Positions 51,921 through 62,793 of a DNA stretch of 64,000 nucleotides are shown in pieces. Under the pieces are notes generated by a model. It made no database searches, was not told the origin of the DNA, and worked only from the letters and a program-made list of their open reading frames with translations. The first letter of the stretch is position 1, and each line of letters starts with the position of its first letter. The stretch comes from Chrysomallon squamiferum. Its lineage: Eukaryota; Mollusca; Gastropoda; Neomphalida; Peltospiridae. The DNA is taken from positions 8,257,976-8,321,975 of the forward strand of contig CM022665.1 of the NCBI GenBank assembly GCA_012295275.1, in the 5' to 3' direction. The position numbers and the translations under genes are program-made.

Positions 51921-54900
51921 GATATTTCTAACTGCCAGGCAATCTGAGTTAGTTTAATGCTACTTCCAGGAAGACATAAATATTCATTTTTAAAACTACA
52001 GCTTATAATGAATGTAAATTACAATGTTATGAACTTAAAATAAACTGACAATGTTTATGTGCAAGATGTTATGCTAAATAATGTTTTTTAACCAATTCCA
52101 ACCATTCAAAATTCATTTACAATTTTCGTCATAAACACATATAAAAATGTTTGTTTAACATGCAATCGGCAATATTGTTCCAAAAAATAGTTTAATTTTA
52201 TCTTAAGTTATTATGAAAGTTTAACAATGTTCTTTTTAAGACTGGAATTATCATTTTACTAACAGATCAAATAAAATAAAATTATTTTTTATCTTCTGGA
52301 AGTTTCCATTTCAGACATACATTATTCAATTTATTGTAAGAAAATATTGTTCAAAAGAAAAACAATAGTACCCAGAGTGAGAATGAAATCTATTATAAAA
52401 GTATCATGTCCAGTATATTATGAAGCAAACATTATAAATCTTTATACAATTGCAGATGCATCCGGTACTTGTAGAAAACAATTACTATCTCAGGGTTCAA
52501 CATTAATTTTTTAATTACTAGACCAGTGGACTAGTATGTCTTAGAATTTACTAGACCTGACCTAATATCAACTAGACCAAACTGTTCAATGACAAAATAC
52601 ACCGTAAGCAGGGATCATTTTGTTAAACTTTGCTTCGTATTGCATATTATTTGAAGAGTATACAGGGTGTCCCCAAAAGTAACCAATGTAACTATATTTG
52701 AATAGAACACTGAAAAAAAAACATCGTATTGTAACTTTTTTTTTTGCATATATTACTCATGACGTAACAATATTTAACATTAAAAGTTAACGCTTGTAGT
52801 CTTATTACACTGAAATAAGCTAAACTGTATCTGTGGCAAAACAATGCACTATCACTTCTCACAGAATATCCATATAGATTTTTATACACAGACTACTCGT
52901 GGGTATTTTTATCTACATCAATTCTATGGGATGATGCCCACCATGCCCCCACAGTTCCAATGCTTGATGACTTGCCACATTTGATGTCAAAATTTTGTTT
53001 ATTTTTTGTATGTGATGTGGATTCAGAGTGGCTTTTTATTGCGTCAATTCTAAAATTATCTGTATCCTCGCCAAATCTCCCTACAGTTTCATATTTTCTA
53101 CATGGGATGCAGAACATGGTATTGCTTTCTTCATTGTAGTCAAGTGACTAGAACTTGTCTTTCCACTTCTGTGAGAACTGTCGTTTTCACTTTTCTTTTT
53201 CATATTTGTCTTTAGATTCTGCCTTACACTTTTTTCCTTAGACAAATCAATTTCTGACAGGTCTTTGTCAAATGAAACTGCATATTTATGCAGGACCATG
53301 TTTTCTGCTTGATTAACCACATGTAAAACAGCACGACAACTGAATTGATTGTCAAAACTCATAAAATATTTATTCAAAGAACATACACAATTGTATGTTT
53401 TGCATTTTATTGCTATATTCTATTTATTGGAAAAAAAAAAAAAAAAAAAATGACAGTATTTATGCATACTAAATTTAGCACACACACACACTCTATATTC
53501 AGCAAATCTCTGTCAATTCCGGTCAGTCAGAACACATCATCACATTCTGCTACTCTTATATTTCAAAGAAATGTATGAAATGTGTCGAATGTATCATCAG
53601 GTGTGGATTCAACGGAGTTGTAACAAATTCTGCCTGTACAAAAATGTCCATATTGTCAGTGGCTACCACCAGGTCGGGATTGTTTAGTTATTTACTGCCC
53701 ACTGTTGCTCGTAACATCTAAATATAGAACCTGGTATTTCCTCATCAATAGTTTAATAATTCGTCAATGCTCTGATGAGTGAAAATGGAATATATTAATG
53801 TTTGTAGGATCACTGGATAGCAAATTAATTCACTGTTCATATATTATTAACAAGTCCAGTTGGGCTAGTCAGAAACAGTTATAATAGACCGAACCAGTCG
53901 TTTACTAGAGTTGTTTGGACGTGCCTTACTGTCGAAACCTGTATCTGTATGTTTGCATCTGAACAATATTGTAAATTACTGCTAAAAACCAAGAAAACAC
54001 AAGCAGCAGAAAAAGGAATAGCTGTGAATTAATAAATATTAACAAATGTTCTTACCTAAAGTAAATGTATTTGAGAGCCTGAACACCATTTATACAATGT
54101 CTCGGTACTTTAAATTCTGCTTGAATATCTTGCCATTTATCTTCATTGTTGACCTGAAAAACAACAGAAAAGAAATACAGGTAATCAAGAACATGTGTAA
54201 TTAAGTAAAGTTATGATTAATCAATACAGTATAACACACACACACACACAATGCACATATACAATATATATAAATATACATATACACTTCATATAATAAT
54301 ACAGTCACTGACATCATGCCTGTTCTAAAAAGAATCAGAACAGATTTTTTTTTTAAATTATTATTATTATTATTTTTATTTTAGAAAAATACTAAATATG
54401 AAACAAAAATTAGACCAATATAATAATAAAGAATTAAATAATGTCTGAATGCAAAAAAAAATATGCATGCAGTTTTAAAATTTTCAGAAAAATTCAATGA
54501 TTGTAAGAAAAAAAAAAAAAGTTCCCTGTGTGAACATAAATACTTCTGTTATGAAGATTTATAGATCTGGGATAATGTTCCACAGTTATTTACATTATAT
54601 ACAATTAAAACCAAGAAACATTAAAATAAAAGCATTATTTTACAACTTAAATACACTTAGGCGACATGCACATTATTTTGACAGTTGCTAATAATGCAAG
54701 TAATATTATTTTGTTTTTGTTTATTTTATTTGTTTGTTTGTTTTGTATGAGTACTTGGAAAGAAATTATTGTAACAGACAAGAGACTTTTTTCTTTTTTT
54801 TAAAACTGTTAATAAAAATTATTAGCATTACTGACCACACCTGGGGTCATTTACTTATGGTAACAAACAAAATAGCAGGAAATATTGGAATTGGTGATAT

Positions 54901-56724
54901 TTATCTATTTATTATCAGTAAATAAACAATTTTAAGATTACATATAATTGATGACAGTTATGTAGGCTATAGCATATAAATATGGGAATCTTTGCAAATT
55001 CAGAAAACAATTTGTTTATTATTATTATTATTATTTATTTTGTTTTGTTAAATAATACTAATTCAGTCATGATTTTGTAAAGTGTTGAGTTTGGCATGTT
55101 ATTGACAATACAGATTATTTCACATACTAAGAGAAACTGCCTCCTTTGAATGAAGTGAAAAATATAACAAATAGTAATGAGTGTTATAATTAGTCTGTAT
55201 ACTACTTTGTTTTCTTTTATTAGAATATGAAAATTTTGTCAACTGCAAACATGCAGAAAAGTAACTACAAATAAAGATTAATATTTTACTAAAAAATCTG
55301 TTCAGAATAATTGCAAAAGTGTGTTCAGCAGAAGGTTATGGTGTTCATTTTCTTTCATGAGCATATCAGTTTTGAAATTAATTTTTAAGGTCCAAACTTC
55401 ATACAACAGGCCATCTTCAGAATGTCAACTGAGTAAACATCAAGGGTCACAAGTTCTTTTCATACAGCCATGGGGTATATTTATGACCAGATAAAGACAA
55501 AATTCAGTATATTTTTCAACTATCTGAATAAAAAATTTCTTTGCCACAACTTTTCATTTTCTTAACTTTTACAATTCAGATGTTCCTTAAAAATGATAAT
55601 TAATATCATTTATAAAATTTAAAAAAAATCAAATCATTATACTGCCTAGCAAATACCATTTCAGTATACACTGGATTTTTTTCTGTGTTTTAAAGTCATT
55701 ATATCATAGAAAAAAAAAAAATCTAAATAAAATCAAATGGAAAACTGCCTGTTATTTGAGACATGTAATCATATCATAATCTTTAAATCATTTGTAATTC
55801 TTACTGCTGAACACACTGTTTTACTTTGCCTTGTAAACATCAATCCACCCAGTAATCACAAAGTATTTTATAAATTATAAATAGAACAACCATAGAACAA
55901 TGTATGCATGTCAGTCAGAGCTGGGTTTCCATACAGAAAGTAACTGATGCAATTAACTTACACATTTATTTTTCTCTATATATGAAACATTCAGGGTTTT
56001 TTTAAATGAAGAGGTTCAACCAATGAAATAATACAGTAATAAGTTTACATATTTGTTAATTATTACGTAATATATATGTGTAATTCTGAGTCCTAAAAAT
56101 CATTCTGTATGTCAGCAAATAAAATATTTCGGTAAATATCTGCTGATGTGTAATAGAATAATCACTGAGTGGGAATGTACACTTAACAATCAGCCATTAT
56201 GTTTGTAGCTCTGGAAACCCTCATTTGTACACTAACTTTCAAAGGTTAGATGAGCAGTGCATAGTGTTACAAGAAACATGCATTCTAGAAAATACCAAAA
56301 TATGTTGGTACCCAAAAGTTGTTGTGTTTTATACTGTTTTGGGGATGGTTTGGAAGGATATGAAAGTCGGCTTTCTTTGGAGGAAGGATGACTTGGGTAT
56401 GGTATGCATTTATTAATTTTTTAAATTTTGTTTTTAAACAAAGTATGAATATGACATTACTACTTATTACATTAATACAAACCTGTCATTAACTGATATT
56501 GCATTTAAAAGGTATTTTGACATTGTTATGTAATATTACATTTAAGGAAAATATGTACAAAAATAAAAATTAATGTTTGACCGATTTCATTTTTAATGAC
56601 TGCCATTATTTTTTCATAGATGTTAGATTATCTTAATTATTAGACTGTATTTATGAAAAATACAAATGAAGATCTGACATAAATACCATATTACACAGAA
56701 CTAAATAACAAAAAAACAACATTT

Positions 56725-56762
<38 letters not shown>

Positions 56763-56879
56763 CTTCTAAATAAATTTACAAAAACAACAATAAAAAAAAT
56801 TAAATAAATTAATTAATAATATTAAAAAAAACATTCACATTAGCTTTTGTTTTTATAATTTGTTTATTTTATACAATTA

Positions 56880-56941
<62 letters not shown>

Positions 56942-59451
56942 TTTTTATATTAGTGAATTTAATTTGCTTTATTTCATACTTTATCAACAGAGTCATCCAG
57001 TTTTAATGAGCCAAATAACTGCTTGTTTTAATACTGAAAAAGGGGAAAAGTGTATTATGAGATAATAAAGCTTTTTCTGTTTCTTAACTACATTTAGTAT
57101 GGGAAAATGTATGCCACCAATTTTCAGTAAGCGTTAAATGTGTTCATCAAACAGCAGTCTGTTTTAATAAGACATTGGCATTTTTATTACTAATATTTTA
57201 AATTCAGTCTTAACACTTAATTCCGATATGATTTTAAAACAAATAACACAATACTGATTTGCTATGCTAAGTTAAGTGTCTTCTTCAATGTGCCTAAGTC
57301 AAAATAAGTTGAATATTACTGCTCTTCATACTAAAAGAAATAAGCAGGAAATTCTTTTAAATGAAGATCAGGATATTTTTATTTTCTGTTAGCTTTTATG
57401 ATGGTTAATCTTTTTTTTAATTATATACTCTACTGAACAGCCAAATTCTATCAATCACTACAGCAGTTAAATGTTTACTAAACATACTGTTCAAAGGGAT
57501 GTACAAATTGTAATATGTAACACAAAATATGGTTTTATAAATTTCAGATATGTGAAACAAAATACTCTTTATCAGTAGTTGTTTATTATTCAAATGTGAT
57601 AAATATTAAGAAATCACAGCCACTATATATAATTTAACAGTTCTTGATGCAGTTTATCATAATATCTTTGTTTATGATAAAATAAAAAAAAATTGAAAAA
57701 AGATAAAAGTACATATGAAATGGAAAATAATAATAATTAAATGAATTAAAATTAGTTCATTTCTATTAGACATTAGTTTCAGTTTCACTCTCACTCGATC
57801 AGACTTTGTCTTTGTCTCTATTATAAAATGCCAATTTAATGTAAAATTGGTAAATCAATGCATTTTAATATATATCAATTCATAATCATCTTTCCTGATT
57901 GTTTTGCAACTGTCTGTTATGTTTAACAGTTTTTCAACATATCATTTTCTCACATACCAATCTTTTGATATTTTAAAGAGAAAAATTAGTCATGGTTAAG
58001 AAAATTAATTGCCTGTTAATGCAATGTGTGATGTCGTGAAATTGTGAAATTAAATATTATTATCCATAAGTTGATAATATATTAAATATAGATGCAGAAA
58101 AAAACACATCACAGAAAAGGACAGAATCCCATTTAGAAATAACATTAACTCCATTTCAAAACTGAAATGTGGTTCTTTTGATTGTTATTGTGTTTATGAA
58201 TCCATTAATAACTGCAAAGATGTGATCAATATTAAATGACTTTCCTTAAAGGGCAACAGTTATGAAAAACTATTGCTGGGAATCCTGTGTATGAACCATA
58301 AAAAATGTTTGTGTTCATCTGATGGATTTCACTTGTCAGTTTTTCTTCTTCTATATGTATTTTTTTTTCAGGGGTGGGGGATAAAATAATATGTATGTAA
58401 ACTGTATATGGCTGCACCAAAAAGACACTAAAAGGTTTTAAAACACTCCATGAATTACCAAAATACTGGCTTGCACAGCAATCAATGAATCATGGAAGCA
58501 TTGTGTTAACTGCACATATAATATATTTAAAAAATATATACACACATATATATATATATCTTCATTTTTTTAAACTATCAGATAACCTTTTATGCTTATC
58601 AAGAATATGGTTTCTATTAGGCTTTTTATTTAATGTAAGTGAACTGGGGATTTGTCTATGTATATATAACAAGTCTTAATAAATATATGATACATGTGTA
58701 ATGAACAGTTTGTTACAATATACTGCCCCCCCCCATCATATTCCACTGATATATAAATACACTTCATTCTAGCTGCAAATCCAATGAATGAAACCGCCCA
58801 CCCTACTACAGTCTACAGTAACTACATTCTTTCAATCTTTGACAATACAGAAATTATACCGCGAAGAAATTAGGTCACACAGATCCAATCAGTAGTTATG
58901 CTGTTTACGTCCTGTAAGTGCACGTGTTAACATACTAAACGTGTTTAACCAAGTGATCACTGTAAACAATAAACAGATTTTCAACCGGAAAAAAATCACA
59001 AAATATTCCACAACGACCTTGCCATTTACGAAGCCATTTTAGTTCATTCAGCTCATTTACTGTTCAATCAAATTTCGATAATAAAAGATTGTTGAGACAT
59101 AAACGCATTAAGCAGTAATCAATTGCATAAAAAGTGTGGTAAATTCAAATGTTAGTTTACCTTCTGCCACCCACCAAGTCCAATCACGCGACGATACAGA
59201 TGGTAAAGATCGACTTCTCTACCAGCTATGTGAGGTATACGATCGTAAGGTGTTCTGAAAATAAGAATAACAGCAGTATAAAACTATTCATTAAGAACAA
59301 TAATGAATATAATCGACAAACGAAAGAAAGAAAACATATTTATTAAAAGTTATATTTACCCCCGGTTTTGGTGAAATCTGTGTAAATCTTGTAAAAAGCT
59401 TTTGCGTTCCTCTTCGTAGGTGAAAGGGTCTTTGTTCAAAAGGTTAGCCAT
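35820..59451 (-). CDS. ARID2: ARID2 (BAF200), DNA-binding subunit of the PBAF chromatin-remodelling complex (complete)
   Basis: The spliced product is 1672 residues, against about 1835 in human. An ARID domain spans about residues 13-105 ([31 protein letters not shown]). An armadillo-like helical region follows (about 150-500; [20 protein letters not shown] and [11 protein letters not shown] are near-identical to remembered vertebrate ARID2). An RFX-type winged helix lies at about 530-610. A long low-complexity, Q/S/T-rich middle has a His/Gln run ([14 protein letters not shown]). Two C-x4-C-x12-H-x4-H zinc fingers lie near 1496-1519 and 1528-1551. The conserved C-terminal segment ([20 protein letters not shown]) ends in [14 protein letters not shown]2 defines the PBAF form of SWI/SNF, which uses ATP to remodel nucleosomes in the nucleus. 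The start [10 protein letters not shown] aligns with the vertebrate MAN start and has A at -3. It is transcribed convergently with the neurotrophin gene. Confidence 0.97.
51885..51912. repeat. Poly-A run
   Basis: About 25 A within ARID2 intron 3. Confidence 0.93.
52893..53377 (-). pseudogene. Relic of a hAT / ZNF862-like transposase-derived protein (TTF-type zinc finger)
   Basis: On the minus strand one frame reads [19 protein letters not shown] and then [19 protein letters not shown]. This is the 'W-Y/F-D/E-E..MFC-x2-C....FR..A-x3-H-x3-x2-H' pattern of the TTF/BED-like zinc finger at the N-terminus of ZNF862/KIAA1586-type, hAT-derived proteins. Immediately upstream the same frame reads QKWKDKF, then an in-frame TAG, so the coding unit is broken. 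The upstream part (from 53377) lies in another frame, which adds a frameshift. No catalytic DDE/RNase-H region or hAT dimerisation domain was found nearby, so this is a fragment. It lies in ARID2 intron 3, in the same orientation as the host gene. Confidence 0.6.
54154..59160 (-). other. Intron 2 of ARID2 (5.0 kb)
   Basis: No coding sequence was recognised. Contains poly-A at 56729-56760, an ATT microsatellite at 56879-56940, a short TA tract near 58545-58558 and a C-run near 58725. Confidence 0.6.
56729..56940. repeat. Poly-A and (ATT)n
   Basis: About 32 A at 56729-56760 and about 20 ATT units at 56879-56940 in ARID2 intron 2. The A-run to T-rich order could form a weak hairpin. Confidence 0.93.
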
Positions 59452-59900
59452 TTTGAACATGAAATATGCAAAACATGCAAGCTTTTAGTTGTTTCCAGTA
59501 GTCCTTATATCAATCTATGCCTTGAACGTAGGCGACATCGATACTATAACACCGAAGTACTGGGTAAATCCTCAATATTTTGGGGATTCCGCATATCCAA
59601 GCAGACCGCACCGCAGTTGCGAGTACGCCGTCTCGACAAACGGTTGGTAGTTCACAGCTAACCAGCCCGATTCACTGCACAATCGGTCGATACCGTACAG
59701 TATCCAGATCCGGAAAGATATCAAGATCCCAGTATATCTCAGTTTTAATCAGACGAATCAACGTTTATTCCACATAACTGTCCATACGTATCTGAATTCA
59801 AGTAAAATTCCTAACAAAAAACATAATGAACATGCCAAGCAGCAATTGCGTCCTATAGGGATATCAGTAATTTGTCAGTGCCTCGAAGCCATTAAACAAT
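59452..59900. promoter_or_regulatory. ARID2 upstream region, possible bidirectional promoter
   Basis: This interval lies between the ARID2 start codon (minus) and a candidate divergent first exon (plus, about 59901). It is visibly richer in G+C and CpG than the flanks around 59580-59720, free of microsatellites, and has no TATA box at a convincing position. The words AAAATGGCT at the ARID2 start and AACAATATGGCG on the other side resemble YY1-type start-proximal motifs. Function is inferred from layout only. Confidence 0.4.
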
Positions 59901-60025
59901 ATGGCGAAGTCCATGAGCTCTGTGGCTGACGAATGTGGGGCAAAGACATTGCCGTGCATTTATATCCTTTCGGTCTTTTGCAATATTTAATATATATAGT
60001 GCATTAAAGATATTTAGCTGAAGAG
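59901..60025 (+). other. Candidate first exon of a divergent plus-strand transcript
   Basis: A short frame begins at ATG 59901 in a good initiation context (aacaatATGGCG), reads MAKSMSSVADECGAKTLPCI and then nine more residues, and stops near 59988. A strong donor, GAAGAG|gtaaga, follows at 60025/60026. The frame closes before the donor. If this is an exon, it is therefore untranslated or carries a short upstream frame, and the main coding sequence would lie to the right. No matching downstream coding exon was recognised before 64000. Confidence 0.3.
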
Positions 60026-60475
60026 GTAAGAAGTCGTACAATGGCTACAAAATATTCCGCTAATAAATAAGACGGTTAATTGTTGCTTTAATTTGTTGGG
60101 TTAGTCAAGACCGACAACTCTTGGGTGCCTCGCCCGTACATTGAAGAGTTCAGGCAAAATATTTAATTTTCGTCAGTCATGCAAACTTATATTTATGATT
60201 AAATAGAGGCATATTTCGATAACATATGTTAGAGATACGTTTTTAGATGGATCATGGAAATACCTATGGATTGCATTCCAAGACGGCGTTGATGCACTTC
60301 TTAGTCGCTGTTTCATCTGTTGATTTATTACAATATATATATATATATATATTATTTTTTATTTTTTCTTGCTTGATCTTTAAATTATTTTAAAATACAT
60401 TTTTATTCTGTATTAGAATTGCTCAGAAATTTCCAAACCGTATGTTAATAAAAGCGTGAACCTGGCCTCTAGTGA

Positions 60476-60503
60476 TTATTATTATTATTATTATTATTAT
60501 TAT
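60476..60503. repeat. (ATT)n microsatellite
   Basis: Nine ATT units. Confidence 0.93.
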
Positions 60504-61263
60504 AGATTTATAGCAACTGCCAAGTCCCTTTCAATATTTTTGGTTGGTTTTTCATGAATAGGTTAATATTAATTAGCGAACATCGAATGAAATGATATAA
60601 TTTTATGGAAAGGATCGATGAAGATTGTCAAGCCATATGGATAGATGTAACGTTATTTTTCGTTTCTAAGTTAATTTCCCAAAGCTTTTCTGGGATGAAA
60701 AACGCAAACTTATTTATAGTAAATATATTTTGTTTGCACGAAGCAAAATAATAAATATTATTCGACAGTTACGTACTAAATCGCAGAACATTAGCTGGAA
60801 AAGTTTCTTTTTTGAGGAAAATTTATAAATTTGCTTAAAATGTGCGATTAATAGAAAATAAATGGTTCTTTTATAAGCAAGTATTATTTTCAGAATTCGT
60901 TGAATTGAAATGATTCAGGAAAAACCTTTATTTATTTTATAGCCGATTTTTATATCGGTGATATGAATTTAATTTACTTACTTTTTACTTTAATGCATTC
61001 TTAACAGTCATCTGATTGGTTATACATGGCAACAATAATAAATGAGCAACACCAGAATAGGAATAGGAAAAAAATTAACGTGCTAATCAGAGCAAGCTGT
61101 TGTGAAGCACGTCTGCGACGGGCACGCTTTCTGACACGTTAGCGGGCGCGTCCGTCGCAGAAAAGAGTTTTGGGTAGGGAAAAAAATGGATTCTCGCCAC
61201 GATTGCAGGACACAAGGAAGTGTCCAGCATATCGAATCGTAACGAGTCGGTACGGATGTATCG

Positions 61264-61343
61264 CAGCCGCAATTCGCCCCCCCGTGATATCCGGCACAAT
61301 CTCTCAGCCGCAATTCGCCCCCCGTGATATCCGGCACAATCTG
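61264..61343. repeat. 41-bp direct tandem duplication in a GC-rich patch
   Basis: Two adjacent copies begin at 61264 and 61305, each running cagccgcaattcgccccc to gtgatatccggcacaatct. They differ by one C in the C-run (seven versus six). GC content is far above the surroundings. Confidence 0.85.
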
Positions 61344-61390
61344 AGCCATCACCGGGTCTGTGTTGTTTGCCGTCCTGGTTGTTCAGCTCT

Positions 61391-61438
61391 TGGCTGCTGT
61401 CGTTGTTTCTTTTTGGCTGCTGTTGTTGTTTCTTTTTG
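61391..61438. repeat. 24-bp direct tandem duplication
   Basis: Two adjacent copies of tggctgctgtcgttgtttct plus four T, with one C/T difference, are followed by the start of a third (tggctgcttcc). It belongs to the same GC-richer patch as the 41-bp duplication. Confidence 0.85.
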
Positions 61439-61664
61439 GCTGCTTCCTTCTGGTCCACGTGGTCCAAACCTGTTTTTTTTTTGTGTGTTTGTTTGTTTGT
61501 TTGTTGTTGTTTTTTTGTTGTTTTTTTTGCCAATGGTCTTTTTATTGTTTTAAAAGATATTATAAAAAACCTGCAACTAAAACAAATAAGAACATATATG
61601 TAGTTAACTTATTTACATTTTATTTTAATTTAAAAGATGTTATAAATCCTGAAGCTGACTAAGA

Positions 61665-61668
<4 letters not shown>

Positions 61669-61698
<30 letters not shown>

Positions 61699-61740
61699 AT
61701 AATAATAATAAAATAAAATAAAATAAAATAAAATAAAATT
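61669..61740. repeat. Poly-A, (AAT)n and (AAAAT)n
   Basis: About 27 A, then AAT and AAAAT units, right of the GC-rich duplicated patch. Confidence 0.93.
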
Positions 61741-62759
61741 CAATTAATTAAATTATAAAAAAACACCAGATAATGCATAATCCTTTTATAACAACTGTTT
61801 CACACTAACGATTCAAAGTCGATACATGAATGCATCAACTGTTTAATCCAGCGATGTATGTACGTAGTCGGCGGTAAAATTAAGAATGAATAATCCGAAA
61901 CAAAAACGTTTTTTTACGTTCTCATAATTAATAAAAATAACAATTAATACCTTAATTTTTTCATTAAACTTTAGTTATATGCGGTCATGTCAGTTGACTG
62001 TTAATCATTCAGATGTGTTTGTAAATATACATTTCATTCAGGTTTTGTTTTGTTTTGTTATTTCGGATTGTAGGTTAAAAGGAATATCTAGTTAGTTTTA
62101 AAGTATCAGCTTTATCCTGCTGAGTTCGAATGGCAAATGCAGCTCGGCATAATCTAGCTGACTAACCATCATAGGATAAACGTGATACTTTAAGTCTGTA
62201 ACCAATTATATCCTATATATTTACTAGTGTGTACTATATTACTATTACTATGACAATATATTTGCAGCACCAGCGGTCCATTTCAAAATCAGCGTGTCTG
62301 TTTTCTCAATGCAGACAAGAAGAAAGTTATTTACATGACAAAAAAAAAAAAAAAAAAAAAAAATCCAATTAAATATCGAGGAATTTTCAAACCTCTTAAA
62401 ACATACAATGTAGACAATGAACAGAAACTTACAAATTATGTTGAAGTGTACACTGTTAACAGAAAGTACAAATTAAATCATCCATATTAATAAAATATAT
62501 ATTTTTTTCTTTTGTTTCTGATTTGTATTGAGCAATGCATTCTGTTATGAAATCAGAATTAAAAATATAAATATTTCTTTTATAACTAAATAATGTTAGA
62601 CGTGATGTTTAAAATCCATACAACGATTTGCGTGTTTGTAAATGAGAAGATTCATGTTAAGACCTATTCGTCACTCTCCTGGTCGTATCAAAGCTTGCAC
62701 AGTATCCTGAAAATATCAAAGGAATATGAGATATTGCTTGCGGTCTTTTTTTTTCTCTT

Positions 62760-62763
<4 letters not shown>

Positions 62764-62790
<27 letters not shown>

Positions 62791-62793
62791 CTT
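62764..62793. repeat. Poly-T run
   Basis: About 28 consecutive T. Confidence 0.93.

Larger units (their letters stand above)
47415..54055 (-). other. Intron 3 of ARID2 (6.6 kb)
   Basis: AT-rich and mostly unstructured, with poly-A at 51885-51912 and 53429-53450 and a short TTTA stretch near 50730. It contains the transposase relic at about 52890-53380. No other gene was recognised. Confidence 0.6.
35820..59451 (-). other. ARID2: Exon map of ARID2 (21 coding exons)
   Basis: In transcript order, written high-low: 59451-59360, 59254-59161, 54153-54056, 47414-47263, 46927-46706, 46116-46049, 45638-45566, 44969-44890, 44652-44576, 44135-44054, 43657-43561, 43137-42928, 42630-42448, 42246-42159, 41816-41682, 41556-41438, 40190-37553, 37298-37163, 36837-36661, 36227-36136, 35925-35820 (TAG). 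All introns are GT-AG. Coding lengths sum to 5019 bp, exactly 1673 codons with the stop, and every junction keeps the frame. Exon 17 (2638 bp) carries the low-complexity middle and the first half of zinc finger 1. Introns 2 (4.9 kb) and 3 (6.6 kb) are the longest. Intron boundaries were set by eye. Confidence 0.93.

Noticed and set aside
61083-61533. 148-residue and 89-residue minus-strand proteins
   Set aside because: Several mutually incompatible frames are open across the same GC-rich duplicated patch and none resembles a known family. The patch was kept as a finding, but not as a gene.
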